This document shows positions 30,119-40,351 of a stretch of 64,000 bases of DNA, in pieces. Numbering within the stretch: the stretch's first letter is position 1; each line of letters opens with the position of its first letter. The stretch is from Vibrio tapetis subsp. quintayensis. Lineage in GTDB: Bacteria > Pseudomonadota > Gammaproteobacteria > Enterobacterales > Vibrionaceae. A model generated the notes under the pieces. The model worked only from the letters and a program-made list of their open reading frames with translations, was not told the origin of the DNA and searched no databases. Location of the stretch: contig NZ_JAUFQV010000039.1 of the NCBI RefSeq assembly GCF_030409945.1, positions 1 through 64,000 on the forward strand, written 5' to 3'. The translations under genes and the position numbers were made by a program.

Positions 30119-30998
30119 CAAACGGTTCTCCTGAAACTTCTACGTTATTTATTAGCCGCTCTACAAAAAACTCTAAGTGTCCGCTTGGAGTCTTAGGGAT
30201 TGGCCACGTTAACGCTTTATTGGCTAATGAACTTAATGCTAGTGCAGCTGGCGAGCGAGGGAAAGCATCCACCACTATTTTTTGCTTCTTAACTGCTTGT
30301 CTAACTTTATCATCTAGTGGGATACACGCTACGAGCTCGAGGCTCACATTGAGAAATCGCTCTGTGACCAAGGTCAACTTTGCGAATAATTCTCGGCCTT
30401 CTCGGTAGCTTCTCACCATATTGGCAACAATTTTAAAGCGTTGTACCTGATGTTCGCGACTTAATAACTTAATTAAAGCATATGCGTCAGTAATTGACGT
30501 GGGTTCGTCACAAACTACAACTAAAACGTCCTGAGCTGCACGCGAAAAGCTGATAACCATATCAGAAATGCCTGCCGCTGTATCGACCAAAAGGATATCA
30601 ATCTCTTCTTCAATACTGCCAAATGCACGAATTAACCCTGCATGTTGAGCCGGGCTTAACTCTGTCATGCCTTTAGAGCCGGATGTTGCAGGGATGATTT
30701 TCACCCCATGAGGCCCTTCAACCATGGCATCTTGTAGGTCGCATTCACCAGCCAATACATGGCTTAAATTTCTCTTTGGTCGAATGCCAAGCATAACGTC
30801 GACATTAGCTAACCCGAGATCGGCATCCAGTACCACGACTTTTTTACCCGCTCTCGCCATCGAAATAGCCAGCCCGAGCGTTACATTGGTTTTACCGACG
30901 CCACCTTTACCACCAGTAACCGAAATCACCTTAGTTTGAGTTGGCTTGGTTAAGCGACGGAGGCCGCTTGCTTGGTCATGTATCATATCTTTATTCAT
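30111..30998 (-). CDS. flhG: flagellar number regulator FlhG (MinD-like ATPase)
   Basis: The 295-residue ATPase has an N-terminal DQASGLRRL element, known to stimulate the FlhF GTPase, the deviant Walker A GGKGGVGKTN, and a LLVDTAAGI switch. It limits flagellar number at the pole; in vibrios this also involves FlrA. ATG 30998 (MNKDMIHDQ) is chosen; ATG 31004 is a close alternative. An in-frame extension to 31091 would overlap flhF. Confidence 0.94.
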   Translation of the reverse strand: MNKDMIHDQASGLRRLTKPTQTKVISVTGGKGGVGKTNVTLGLAISMARAGKKVVVLDADLGLANVDVMLGIRPKRNLSHVLAGECDLQDAMVEGPHGVKIIPATSGSKGMTELSPAQHAGLIRAFGSIEEEIDILLVDTAAGISDMVISFSRAAQDVLVVVCDEPTSITDAYALIKLLSREHQVQRFKIVANMVRSYREGRELFAKLTLVTERFLNVSLELVACIPLDDKVRQAVKKQKIVVDAFPRSPAALALSSLANKALTWPIPKTPSGHLEFFVERLINNVEVSGEPFGE

Positions 30999-31011
30999 AA
31001 TCATCCGCCGC

Positions 31012-32514
31012 CTAGAGTTCTTCCGAGTCGCTGTTCCAGTAGTGAGGTTCATCTTCTGCTGACTTCTCAAGCAACTCATTTGCCTTAGCAAGCATGTACT
31101 TAGGCTGAGCTATTACAATGTCTTCAGGCACGCGCTGCCCGTTAGCAATGTACGCAATCGGCATCGCATTTTCGATCACGACACTGATTACCTCACCTAA
31201 GCTAAGAGATTCATCTAATTTAGTTAAAATACAACCAGATAACGGAATCCGTTTAAAATGATCGATGGTTTCTTGTAACACTTTTCGCTGTGCAGTTGTT
31301 GGCAGTACCAAATAGCTACTGATCACTTCACCACTTTCTTGCATCAGTGTATCTAATTGCTCTGAAAGTCTGACATCACGTTGCCCCATTCCGGCGGTAT
31401 CAATTAAGATAAGTCTTCGATTTCTAAGCTGATATATTACTTCGGCCAGTTGAGAAGAATCTTTAGCAACTCTTACAGGGCATCCCATAATTCTGCCGTA
31501 AATCGACAATTGTTCGTGTGCACCGATACGATATGTGTCGGTTGTAACCAAAGCGACGTTGTCTGCTCCATATTCCATGGCCGCTCTTGCAGCAAGTTTT
31601 GCGATGGTTGTGGTTTTACCAACACCTGTCGGCCCAAGTAAAGCCACCACGCCACCGCGGCGTAAAATATCGTCTTTTGGGGTGTTAATTTGGTCTGCAA
31701 TTAAGCTCAAAAGGGCTTTCCATGCATGAATCGGTGGTGTTTCTTCTGGAATGTAGCAAGCCATTTGATCCGCTAAGCCTTGAGATACCCCCATTCGCTC
31801 TAAGCGTTTGATCAGCATCGCTCTTAACGGTTCACGACGTTCCACTTCTTGCCACATCAATCCGGAAACCTGATGCTCCAGCAGACGTCTAATCGATGTC
31901 ATTTCTTCACGCATCGTTTCTAGTTCTTCGTCAGAGCGGTTACTTGCTGCTGGTGCATTTTTGTCATAACGAGTGGGGTCAAGACGTGGTGCTCCACGTT
32001 GTTGACTTGAATCACTTTGCCCCAATAGCCGAGCCAATCCAGATTCTTCAGCCAACGACGGCTTGCCTGTTTTACTTCGGTTTTGCCCGTAACCTTGTGA
32101 GTCACGTTGATCCGGAGACTGACGCTTCAACAAAGCTTGCAAAGAGTCCGCTTCCGATCCTCTGCCGTTGTCATTATCGTCGTCGGCACCTTGGCTATAT
32201 TGCTTCAACATATTGGCAAAACGTTTTGTCATAGATCCTGACGCTTGCCCACCAAGGCTGACTTTGTCATCTTGCAGATCACGACGGCCACCAGACAACT
32301 TACTTTGTTCGGTGGGGTTAGAGCTGGAATATCGGCTTGCCTCGTTTGGGCGTTTTCCCGCAGGCGCTGCGGTATCCCCATCAACTGCCGCTACGATCTC
32401 TACACCGCCAGTGACTTTTTTATTCGACATGATCACCGCTTCCGATCCAAGCTCTTCTTTCACTTGCATCAACGCGCTTCGCATATCTTTGGCAAAAAAT
32501 CGTTTAATTTTCAA
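31012..32514 (-). CDS. flhF: SRP-type GTPase FlhF, polar flagellum placement
   Basis: The 500-residue protein has an N-terminal B domain beginning MKIKRFFAKDMRSALMQVK, then a disordered region rich in Ser, Gly and Gln (about 60-190). The NG GTPase follows, with P-loop GPTGVGKTT, a VTTDTYRIGA motif, DTAGMGQRD and TKLDE. FlhF marks the pole for flagellar assembly. It sits between flhA and flhG. Confidence 0.95.
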   Translation of the reverse strand: MKIKRFFAKDMRSALMQVKEELGSEAVIMSNKKVTGGVEIVAAVDGDTAAPAGKRPNEASRYSSSNPTEQSKLSGGRRDLQDDKVSLGGQASGSMTKRFANMLKQYSQGADDDNDNGRGSEADSLQALLKRQSPDQRDSQGYGQNRSKTGKPSLAEESGLARLLGQSDSSQQRGAPRLDPTRYDKNAPAASNRSDEELETMREEMTSIRRLLEHQVSGLMWQEVERREPLRAMLIKRLERMGVSQGLADQMACYIPEETPPIHAWKALLSLIADQINTPKDDILRRGGVVALLGPTGVGKTTTIAKLAARAAMEYGADNVALVTTDTYRIGAHEQLSIYGRIMGCPVRVAKDSSQLAEVIYQLRNRRLILIDTAGMGQRDVRLSEQLDTLMQESGEVISSYLVLPTTAQRKVLQETIDHFKRIPLSGCILTKLDESLSLGEVISVVIENAMPIAYIANGQRVPEDIVIAQPKYMLAKANELLEKSAEDEPHYWNSDSEEL

Positions 32515-32550
32515 AATCGCATTCCACAGTTACGGGATGTTCTGGCTGCA

Positions 32551-34644
32551 TTAGTTACCAACCGCTTGAACGATCCGAATTTGTTTTTCATCCGGAATTT
32601 CCTGATAAGACAACACTCGTAAATTTGGGATGGTGTTCTTCACAAATTTAGCCAGTGTGGTTCTCAATACGCCTGACGTGAGCAATACCGCTGGTTCACC
32701 TTTTAATTCTTGATCATGAGTCGCTTGGCTCAAGGAAGACTGCAGCCTTTCTGCCAAGCCAGGTTCAATACCTGCGGATTCACCACCAGACGCTTGCATA
32801 GTTTGATGCAAGATTTGTTCCAGCTCTGGAATCAACGTAATAACAGGGAGTTCAGGCTCTATACCATTGATTTCTTGTACAATTAACCGCTTCAAAGAAA
32901 TACGAACAGCCGCGGTTAGAATGTCAGGTTCTTGACTCTTTGATGAGTACTCCGACAATGTTTGGACGATGGTTCGTACATCTCGAATGGGGATCGCTTC
33001 ATTCAATAAGTTTTGCAGCACTTTTACCACGACGCCTAGTTGAAGTTGCTCTGGTACAAAGCCCTCTACAAGCTTTGGTACTGAGCGAGAGAGCATTTCT
33101 AGTAGGTTCTGTACTTCTTCATGACCAATCAGCTGAGATGCATTATTGGTAAGCAACTGGCTAAGGTGCGTCGCAAGTACTGTTGAGGAGTCCACCACGG
33201 TATAACCTAATGCTTGCGCCGTTTCTCGTTGTTCATCTTTAACCCATACTGCTTCTAATCCAAACGCAGGATCAATGGTCGCCTCTCCTTCGACCATGCC
33301 ATAGACTTGACCTGGGTTAATCGCCAGCTCTTGATCTGCTCTGATTTCTGCCTCGCCTACCGCAACCCCCATTAAGGTAATTCGATAGCTGTTTGGCGGC
33401 AGTTCTAAGTTATCTCGGATATGGACGGCTGGAATCAAGAAACCAAAGTCTTGAGACAATTTTTTGCGCACACCTTTCACGCGTTCTAGCAGTTCGCCCC
33501 CTTGATCTCTATCCACAAGTGGGATCAAGCGGTAGCCTACCTCTAACCCAATCACGTCTACTGGTTGAACATCATCCCAAGACAGCTCTTTCTGGGAAAT
33601 TGGTTCGGAATCTTGAGTAACGGGAAGCTTGGGGTTACTCGCCTCTTCTTTTTTCTTCTTCGCCATGTAATACGCACCGCCACCAGCAATGGCAGCCAAC
33701 AACAAGAACGCAAAATGCGGCATACCGGGAACGATACCCATAACGCCCAATATACCGGCGGTGATCATCAGTGCTTTCGGGTTGTCAAACAGTTGGAAAA
33801 CCAGCTGTTGCCCCATGTCTTCATCGGTATTTTGACGCGTAACCATCATCGCGGCGCCAATCGATAGCAGTAACGACGGAATCTGAGCAACCAAACCATC
33901 ACCGATAGTTAGCAAGGTGTAGATTTCAATCGCATCTCTAAATGATAAGTCGTACTGAACCATACCAATGGCAAAGCCACCAATGATGTTAATGAACAGA
34001 ATCAAAATACCGGCAATGGCATCACCCTTTACAAATTTGGATGCACCGTCCATCGAACCATAGAAGTCGGCTTCTTTTGTGACTTCAAAGCGGCGTGTTC
34101 TGGCTTGTTCTTGATCGATCAACCCTGCGTTCAAGTCGGCATCGATTGCCATTTGCTTACCAGGTAAGGCATCTAGGGTAAAGCGAGCACTTACCTCTGA
34201 AATACGGCCAGCACCTTTAGTAACAACCATAAAGTTAATGATCATCAATATAAGGAAGACAATCAGACCGACAGCATAATTACCACCGATAACCACGTTA
34301 CCAAACGCTTCGATAACATTACCGGCAGCCCCTGAGCCCTCATGTCCATAAAGCAATACCACACGGGTAGAAGCCACGTTCAACGCCAATCGCATCAACG
34401 TTGCAATAAGCAATACGGTAGGAAAAGCCGCAAAATCTAGCGGTCTGCGTGTGTAAATGGTGACTAACAATACAACCATCGCCAAGGCAATATTAAAAGT
34501 AAAGGCCAAATCGAGCACCAGTGCAGGAATTGGCAGCACTACCATCGCAAGCGTCGATAGAACCACGACGGGCGCGCCGATAGCGGGCATGGATCGGCTC
34601 GTCAGTTTTGGCAGTTTGTCTGCAAATGGGAGGTTAATTTTCAT
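32551..34644 (-). CDS. flhA: flagellar export gate protein FlhA
   Basis: The 697-residue protein has eight N-terminal membrane helices (about 20-310), with the FHIPEP-like loop SARFTLDALPGKQMAIDADLN, and a large cytoplasmic domain. It is the nonamer docking platform of the flagellar type III export apparatus. It starts a long operon running through flhF, flhG, fliA and the che genes. A sigma-54-like sequence lies about 90 bp upstream. Confidence 0.96.
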   Translation of the reverse strand: MKINLPFADKLPKLTSRSMPAIGAPVVVLSTLAMVVLPIPALVLDLAFTFNIALAMVVLLVTIYTRRPLDFAAFPTVLLIATLMRLALNVASTRVVLLYGHEGSGAAGNVIEAFGNVVIGGNYAVGLIVFLILMIINFMVVTKGAGRISEVSARFTLDALPGKQMAIDADLNAGLIDQEQARTRRFEVTKEADFYGSMDGASKFVKGDAIAGILILFINIIGGFAIGMVQYDLSFRDAIEIYTLLTIGDGLVAQIPSLLLSIGAAMMVTRQNTDEDMGQQLVFQLFDNPKALMITAGILGVMGIVPGMPHFAFLLLAAIAGGGAYYMAKKKKEEASNPKLPVTQDSEPISQKELSWDDVQPVDVIGLEVGYRLIPLVDRDQGGELLERVKGVRKKLSQDFGFLIPAVHIRDNLELPPNSYRITLMGVAVGEAEIRADQELAINPGQVYGMVEGEATIDPAFGLEAVWVKDEQRETAQALGYTVVDSSTVLATHLSQLLTNNASQLIGHEEVQNLLEMLSRSVPKLVEGFVPEQLQLGVVVKVLQNLLNEAIPIRDVRTIVQTLSEYSSKSQEPDILTAAVRISLKRLIVQEINGIEPELPVITLIPELEQILHQTMQASGGESAGIEPGLAERLQSSLSQATHDQELKGEPAVLLTSGVLRTTLAKFVKNTIPNLRVLSYQEIPDEKQIRIVQAVGN

Positions 34645-34731
34645 AGGTTTTCGTTATCATACCGATCTGGGTTCTATTCTGATTTATAAGTAGAAATAGG
34701 CAAAATGTATTCTATTCGTTTTTAACGTATA

Positions 34732-34747
34732 AGCAATTTTCAGACCT
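34732..34747 (-). promoter_or_regulatory. candidate sigma-54 promoter of flhA
   Basis: Minus-strand AGGTCTGAAAATTGCT has GG and GC separated by exactly ten bases and a perfect TTGC at -12. The -24 box is imperfect. The expected start would give a leader of about 75 nt before flhA. Confidence 0.45.
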
Positions 34748-34822
34748 TGTTCATTCGTCAAAAACTCGTCGAAACAATGTTGACGCCATTTACTCACCTA
34801 TACCAACACTATTTAGTTATGG

Positions 34823-35953
34823 TTATTTACGTAAATCCCTCGGAATATCAATCGCATCCTTTCTCAGAATAGGCCTTTCACCACCCCGTCTACGGTACTG
34901 CTTCAACTGAAACACATACGCCAGTATCTGTGCAACGGCGGTGAATAATCCGTCGGGGATTTGCTGTTCCAATTCTGTGGAATGATACAAGGCACGGGCG
35001 AGTGGCGGAGCTGGGATCACATACACATCATGAGCCCGAGCGACTTCTCTAATTTTAAGCGCCATGTGATCAACCCCTTTCGCCACGACGACAGGAGCTT
35101 TATCTTTGCCTTGATCATAGCGCAATGCGACGGAGAAGTGCTCTGGGTTAGTCACAACCACATCGGCTTGTGGCACATCGGCCATCATACGGCGTTGCGC
35201 GGCCTCTCTTTGTAGCATTCGGATTCGCCCTTTTACTTCAGGTTTACCCTCGGTTTCTTTAAATTCGTCTTTGACTTCTTGTTTGGTCATTTTTAGCTGA
35301 TCGGCGTGTTGCCATATCTGGAACGGTATGTCTATCGCCACGACGACCAACAACGAGCAGCTGATCAGTAAAATAAAGTTAAGTAAGATGTCTAATGCAT
35401 GAAATATATTTGCCGGATACAAATCCAAACTCAGTTGGAACAAATCTTCTCTCGCCGATTGAATCAAGAAAAAAGCCACTCCAGCAACAAGTGACACTTT
35501 TAAAATCGACTTTAATAATTCAACCCAGCTTTGCATACCGACCATACGCTTTAAGCCGCTCAATGGGTTCATTTTTGACGCTTTCGGCATCGCGGCTTCA
35601 ACGGAAAAGCTAATTCCGCCTAAACCAGCGGCTCCTGCTACGGCTGCGACAAATAAGGTCAGTAGGATCATCAGTAGTGGCAGGATAAGGTGTACCAATG
35701 CGCCAACAACGATTTCCATCAACTTGCCTTGATCGTATATCTCTTCACGACTTAAGGTAAAAAATCGCCCCATGATTTTAAACAAACCACTGGCTAACCC
35801 ATCCCCAAACATCATTAGAGCGAGCGCACCTACAATTAAAACAGATACGGAAGCCAGCTCTTTTGAACGAGCGACTTGACCTTTGTCTCTTGCCTGTTTT
35901 AAGCGCCTGGGCGTTGCGTCTTCTGTGCGTTCTTGACCGTCTGAATCTGCCAA
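34823..35953 (-). CDS. flhB: flagellar export switch protein FlhB
   Basis: The 376-residue protein has four membrane helices (about 30-215) and a cytoplasmic C-terminal domain. The self-cleavage site reads NPEH (near 264-267) in place of the common NPTH; cleavage between Asn and Pro switches export from hook to filament substrates. It is the last gene of the operon that starts at fliE. It follows fliR by nine bases. Confidence 0.95.
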   Translation of the reverse strand: MADSDGQERTEDATPRRLKQARDKGQVARSKELASVSVLIVGALALMMFGDGLASGLFKIMGRFFTLSREEIYDQGKLMEIVVGALVHLILPLLMILLTLFVAAVAGAAGLGGISFSVEAAMPKASKMNPLSGLKRMVGMQSWVELLKSILKVSLVAGVAFFLIQSAREDLFQLSLDLYPANIFHALDILLNFILLISCSLLVVVAIDIPFQIWQHADQLKMTKQEVKDEFKETEGKPEVKGRIRMLQREAAQRRMMADVPQADVVVTNPEHFSVALRYDQGKDKAPVVVAKGVDHMALKIREVARAHDVYVIPAPPLARALYHSTELEQQIPDGLFTAVAQILAYVFQLKQYRRRGGERPILRKDAIDIPRDLRK

Positions 35954-35962
35954 TTCAGCCTC

Positions 35963-36745
35963 CTAACACTCTAAATCAATGAGTCGACATATTTGCAGGA
36001 ATCCGGTATTCCAATGCATGTCATAGTGAGTATAGAGCCCTGAGATGATGTACCAACATATAAGTAAGCCCACCAACAGAGCAAAAGAGAAACCAAGTGC
36101 AAAGATGTTAAGTTGAGGCGCAGCCCTCGTCATTACACCAAATGACAGGTTAATGGTTAACAGAGCGATAATGCCCGACAAAGACATACTCAGCGCGGTT
36201 TTAAAAATGATACCAAACCAAGAGGCCATTTCTCGATAGTCGGCACTTTGCAGCGCTCCCGATCCTATGGGCAGCGTTTTAAAACTGATCACAACGAGCT
36301 GTAGCATCTGTAAATGACCGTCTGTCGCTAAAAAGAACATGGTAGCAAGAAACATAAACAGCTGACCAAGTAGCGGCGTGCTTTGTCCATTCGCCGGGTC
36401 AACCATGGAAGCGAAACCTAAGCTCGACTGCATACCCAGGATTTGGCCTAATACCACGAACGATTGCAAAACAAATTGGGTCACGGTGCCCATCGCCACA
36501 CCAATCACTAACTGCTCGAACGTAACCAAAAAACCTTGAAAAGAAAGCAGTTCTATACCCGGAGGAACAGCTGGAATAGAGGGCATCACTGCAAAAGTAA
36601 CCGCTAAACCAAAATAGAGACGTATACGAGTGGAGACGAACCTTGCCCCGGTTACCATCATGACCATCAGCATGGCTGAAATTCGAGCATAGGGCCAAAA
36701 GTAGTTGGCTAACCATTCAAGAGCAAGAGTGGCGGGAAATTCCAT
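35963..36745 (-). CDS. fliR: flagellar export protein FliR
   Basis: The 260-residue membrane protein has about six hydrophobic segments and the family motif GQILGMQSSLGFASMVDPANG. It is part of the FliPQR export gate. It is 8 bp from fliQ. Confidence 0.95.
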   Translation of the reverse strand: MEFPATLALEWLANYFWPYARISAMLMVMMVTGARFVSTRIRLYFGLAVTFAVMPSIPAVPPGIELLSFQGFLVTFEQLVIGVAMGTVTQFVLQSFVVLGQILGMQSSLGFASMVDPANGQSTPLLGQLFMFLATMFFLATDGHLQMLQLVVISFKTLPIGSGALQSADYREMASWFGIIFKTALSMSLSGIIALLTINLSFGVMTRAAPQLNIFALGFSFALLVGLLICWYIISGLYTHYDMHWNTGFLQICRLIDLEC

Positions 36746-36753
36746 AAATGCCC

Positions 36754-37023
36754 CTAATAGAGCATGGACGGCATACGTGCGATGAGTTCAAAAAAGAAAT
36801 CCATCAACATGCGAGTCATCCAATGTCCAAATAGCATCAATGCCAGTAGTGTCACAACCAAACGAGGCAAAAAACTTAGTGTTTGTTCGTTAATCGACGT
36901 TGCCGCTTGGAAAATAGCGACCACTAAACCTATTAGTAAGCTTGGAATAATGATGGCACATACCATGATAAGCACCATCCATAGTGCTTCTCTAAATAGG
37001 TCGACAAATAGCTCAGGAGTCAT
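36754..37023 (-). CDS. fliQ: flagellar export protein FliQ
   Basis: The 89-residue protein has two membrane helices and the typical start MTPELFVDLFREALW. ATG 37023 is chosen on this conserved start; an in-frame extension to 37080 would overlap fliP and is not seen in the family. It is a component of the FliPQR gate. Confidence 0.95.
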   Translation of the reverse strand: MTPELFVDLFREALWMVLIMVCAIIIPSLLIGLVVAIFQAATSINEQTLSFLPRLVVTLLALMLFGHWMTRMLMDFFFELIARMPSMLY

Positions 37024-37034
37024 GTCGTTCCTCG

Positions 37035-37904
37035 CTATATGGCAAAGCTGCCGGCGAGCGTCGAGAGGATTAAGTTCCACCCATCCACTAACACGAACAA
37101 CATCAACTTAAATGGCAATGATACGATCATTGGCGATAGCATCATCATACCCATGGCCATCAAAACAGAAGCTACCACTAAGTCAATGATTAAAAAGGGA
37201 AGAAACAGCATAAAACCAATTTGGAATGCCGTTTTAAGCTCCGATGTAATGAACGCAGGGATCAGAACATTAAGCGGCACTTCTTCTGGACTGGTGACTT
37301 GGATATCAGCCATATTGACAAAGGTTTCAAGATCTTTAACTCGTGTTTGCTGCAACATAAAGGCTTTCATCGGATCTTGTGCCAAAGAAAACGCCTCTCT
37401 TGCAGTAATTTCTTCGTTTACGTAGGGCTGAATCGCGGTTTGATTCACTTTCTCTATCACTGGCGACATGATAAAAAAGGTCAGAAAAATGGCGATGCCA
37501 ATGATAACTTGGTTAGACGGTGTCTGTTGCAAACCCATAGCTTGACGCAGTATCGACATTACCACGACGATTCGAGTAAACGACGTCATTAGAATAACCA
37601 TGGCGGGCAGAAAACCTAACAAGGTCATTAATGCCAGGATCTGAAGATTGATGGAGTAGTCTTCACCACCACTCGCATTGGTCGTTACCGTCAGAGCAGG
37701 GATACCACTTCCAGGGCGTGTCGTGCTCAGTAGAGAGCTTGACGAGCCATCTTCTTTTGCCATCGCAGACACAGTCAACTGCTCAGCTCCTGCGATAGAA
37801 GCCGCAATTGGTGTTTCCAATTCTTGTTGTGCAAAGGCAATTGGCGTCCACACACAAAACAGAAACGCTGCCAAACAGGCAGCGAGAATATTATTTCGTT
37901 TCAT
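37035..37904 (-). CDS. fliP: flagellar export protein FliP
   Basis: The 289-residue protein has a cleavable signal peptide (ending AFA, about residue 25), a variable periplasmic stretch, and four membrane helices. The conserved core is [21 protein letters not shown] and [14 protein letters not shown]. It forms the core of the export pore. Its start overlaps fliO by 14 bp. Confidence 0.95.
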   Translation of the reverse strand: MKRNNILAACLAAFLFCVWTPIAFAQQELETPIAASIAGAEQLTVSAMAKEDGSSSSLLSTTRPGSGIPALTVTTNASGGEDYSINLQILALMTLLGFLPAMVILMTSFTRIVVVMSILRQAMGLQQTPSNQVIIGIAIFLTFFIMSPVIEKVNQTAIQPYVNEEITAREAFSLAQDPMKAFMLQQTRVKDLETFVNMADIQVTSPEEVPLNVLIPAFITSELKTAFQIGFMLFLPFLIIDLVVASVLMAMGMMMLSPMIVSLPFKLMLFVLVDGWNLILSTLAGSFAI

Positions 37905-38337
37905 CTTTTTTCAACAATTGACTGAGTTGGGATGCAAAGGGAATCGGATCGCTTTCTTCGTCTTCTAGTGGTTTTTCTAACCGCGATAACATATTGATCG
38001 ACTGCGCGGTTATCCCGACGAGAAACTGCTCTTCACCTGCTTGAACAATCATGAGCCTTTCTTTGGTACCAACGGGTAACTGGCGCACAATTTTTAGACC
38101 ATCTCGGCCCGTCATACTTGGTAGCCGCATCCGTTTTAACAACCAAGCTAAAAAGAGAATAAATACAATGACAAATACCAAGGAACCAAATGTTGCAGCG
38201 AGATCCAACTGACTTGCGCTGCTTGCTCCAACCTCTCCCAACGCGGAAGAATGGCCGAGCGACGAACTTGCAGAGCTCGAACTTTCAGCAGCAACGACGG
38301 GAGAAAATAACAACAGTAAGCTCAAGGATTTGTTCAT
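37891..38337 (-). CDS. fliO: flagellar export assembly protein FliO
   Basis: The 148-residue protein has an N-terminal signal-like segment, a Ser-rich stretch, one membrane helix (about 50-67) and a small beta-rich FliO domain ([26 protein letters not shown]). It assists FliP oligomer assembly. It is four bases from fliN. Confidence 0.92.
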   Translation of the reverse strand: MNKSLSLLLLFSPVVAAESSSSASSSLGHSSALGEVGASSASQLDLAATFGSLVFVIVFILFLAWLLKRMRLPSMTGRDGLKIVRQLPVGTKERLMIVQAGEEQFLVGITAQSINMLSRLEKPLEDEESDPIPFASQLSQLLKKDETK

Positions 38338-38340
38338 TGT

Positions 38341-38745
38341 TTACCTAAGCTTTTTGATTCGTTCTGTTTGACTGATCACATCGGTCAAACGAATACCGAA
38401 CTTGTCATTGACGACAACCACTTCACCATGTGCGATCAAAGTGCCATTAACCAAAACATCCAATGATTCGCCAGCTACTCGGTCCAATTCAACAACTGAA
38501 CCTTGGTTTAATTGAAGCAGGTTACGTATGCTGATTTTTGAACGGCCCACTTCCATAGAAATGGTCACTGGAATATCCATAATGGTATCCAGCTTACGCC
38601 TTTCATCGTCTGTTATTGGTTGGCCTTCATCGCGCAGCTCTTCTAACGGCGCGGTTTCAGCTTCAACAGTTTGTGCCGCTAGAGGGTCTTCGCCTAACGC
38701 TGCGGCCCATTCATCGGCCAGTTTTTGGTCTTCACTTGGATCCAT
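38341..38745 (-). CDS. fliN: flagellar motor switch protein FliN
   Basis: The 134-residue protein has an acidic N-terminal extension and a C-terminal SpoA domain (about 55-130: DIPVTISMEVGRSKISIRNLL, LVNGTLIAHGEVVVVNDKFGIRLTD). It forms the base of the C-ring with FliM. It is 11 bp from fliM. Confidence 0.95.
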   Translation of the reverse strand: MDPSEDQKLADEWAAALGEDPLAAQTVEAETAPLEELRDEGQPITDDERRKLDTIMDIPVTISMEVGRSKISIRNLLQLNQGSVVELDRVAGESLDVLVNGTLIAHGEVVVVNDKFGIRLTDVISQTERIKKLR

Positions 38746-38756
38746 GCTCTATTTAC

Positions 38757-39821
38757 CTATTCGTCTGATTGATTGATGGGCTGGCCATCATCATTATCAA
38801 GTTCTGAAATCATGTCGTTACCTAAAAATGCCAGATCCGTTTTCACGACATCTGGGCGCTTAATTTTCTCGGAAACTTGAACCGCTAACTTGTCTCCTGA
38901 ACGGCCCATTTTAACTCGGTACGTTGGCAACTCTTCAACAAACATAGTGGCGTTTTCTGGCATCACCATTGGGATAATATCCCCTGGGCGCAACTCCATT
39001 AAATCTCGAAGTGATATGTCTTGCTCTAACAAGTTCACTCGGAAATTAACAGGCACATCCATGATTTCTTCTTTCAGTGCCGAGCTCCATCGAACATCGG
39101 TTTCCATTTTATCTGATTGAACACCAGCATCGAGTAATTCTCGAATCGGCTCAACCATTGAATATGGCATTACCACATGGAAATCACCACCACCACCATC
39201 CACTTCGATGTGGAAGCTGCTCACCACGATAACTTCCGTCGGGCTCACGATGTTAGCCATGCTTGGGTTCACTTCTGAGTCGAGGTATTCAAACTCGACA
39301 CCCATTACCGGAGACCAGGCTTCTTTGTAATCTTCAAAGACGATTTTCAATAGCAATTGAATGATCCGTCTTTCTGTTGGTGTAAATTCTCGACCTTCGA
39401 TTTTGGCGTGGAAACGTCCATCACCACCAAAAAAGTTTTCAACCAAGATAAACACCAAGCGAGCTTCCATCGTCACCAAAGCGGTGCCTTTGAGTGGTCG
39501 GAACCTCACCATATTCAAACTTGTTGGTACATATAATGTGTTTTGGTATTCACCAAATTTCATCATCTGCACACCGTTAATAGAAACCTCTGCGGTTTTT
39601 CTTAGCATGTTAAACAAACTAATACGCAGGTGACGAGCAAAACGCTCGTTAATGAGTTCCAAGGTCGGCATTCGACCACGGACGATTCTGTCTTGAGATG
39701 AGAAATCGAAGCTGACGGCATCCTCGGGGGCGGCATCTACCTCATCAATATCATCCTCTTCAACATCATCCACCCCGTGTAAGAGTGCATCGATCTCGTC
39801 TTGGCTTAATAGATCTGTCAC
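38757..39821 (-). CDS. fliM: flagellar motor switch protein FliM
   Basis: The 354-residue protein starts with the CheY-binding peptide LLSQDEIDALLHG (4-16), followed by an acidic linker, a CheC-like middle domain (about 50-230) and a C-terminal SpoA domain. CheY-P binding here switches rotation. Lengths are normal. The N-terminal peptide is nearly matched by repeats in CheA of this window. Confidence 0.96.
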   Translation of the reverse strand: MTDLLSQDEIDALLHGVDDVEEDDIDEVDAAPEDAVSFDFSSQDRIVRGRMPTLELINERFARHLRISLFNMLRKTAEVSINGVQMMKFGEYQNTLYVPTSLNMVRFRPLKGTALVTMEARLVFILVENFFGGDGRFHAKIEGREFTPTERRIIQLLLKIVFEDYKEAWSPVMGVEFEYLDSEVNPSMANIVSPTEVIVVSSFHIEVDGGGGDFHVVMPYSMVEPIRELLDAGVQSDKMETDVRWSSALKEEIMDVPVNFRVNLLEQDISLRDLMELRPGDIIPMVMPENATMFVEELPTYRVKMGRSGDKLAVQVSEKIKRPDVVKTDLAFLGNDMISELDNDDGQPINQSDE

Positions 39822-39828
39822 GGTATTC

Positions 39829-40317
39829 CTATTGCATCACAAAGTCTGTAAACAGGACTTTCTCTATTACCGGTTGGCCAACCAACTCGCTAAGGGCCGC
39901 TTTCACGTCCTCTGTTGACTGGTCTCTAAGCTCTGTGCGCCCTAACGGGGTTCGCAGTTGTTCCACTGTCGCTACACCAAGTGAAGCAAGCAGTGTGCTC
40001 TCGATCAATGGTGAGTGATGCTTTGCTAATTCTTCATTGGCAGAACCACGCACCATAAGTTGTACTTTTATCTGGACCAGTCGGCCACGCTTTTTGTCAC
40101 CAGCATTAAAAACGAACGGCTGGGCAATGTTGACATAGGAAGCTGGCTCAGCAACCATCACAGCTGTTTGAGATTCTTCTTTGGATTCTTCGTCATCACT
40201 AGAGCCCATCATAAAGAATGCGGCACCACCACCGACAGCCAGTAATACTACGACAGCAATAATGATAATAAGCATTTTTTTACTTTTAGGAGGAGCTTCT
40301 ACTTGTTCTTCAGCCAT
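39829..40317 (-). CDS. fliL: flagellar basal body protein FliL
   Basis: The 162-residue protein has a short cytoplasmic basic stretch, one membrane helix (about 14-36), an acidic linker and a periplasmic FliL domain ending in VLFTDFVMQ. It surrounds the stator and supports torque. It lies between fliK and fliM. Confidence 0.94.
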   Translation of the reverse strand: MAEEQVEAPPKSKKMLIIIIAVVVLLAVGGGAAFFMMGSSDDEESKEESQTAVMVAEPASYVNIAQPFVFNAGDKKRGRLVQIKVQLMVRGSANEELAKHHSPLIESTLLASLGVATVEQLRTPLGRTELRDQSTEDVKAALSELVGQPVIEKVLFTDFVMQ

Positions 40318-40351
40318 ATACCAACGTCTCTAATTTATTTTATCTATAATC

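Noticed and set aside
32245-32622. A 125-codon plus-strand frame opposite flhF and flhA
   Set aside because: It lies antisense to two well-supported genes and spans their junction, without a family or ribosome binding site.
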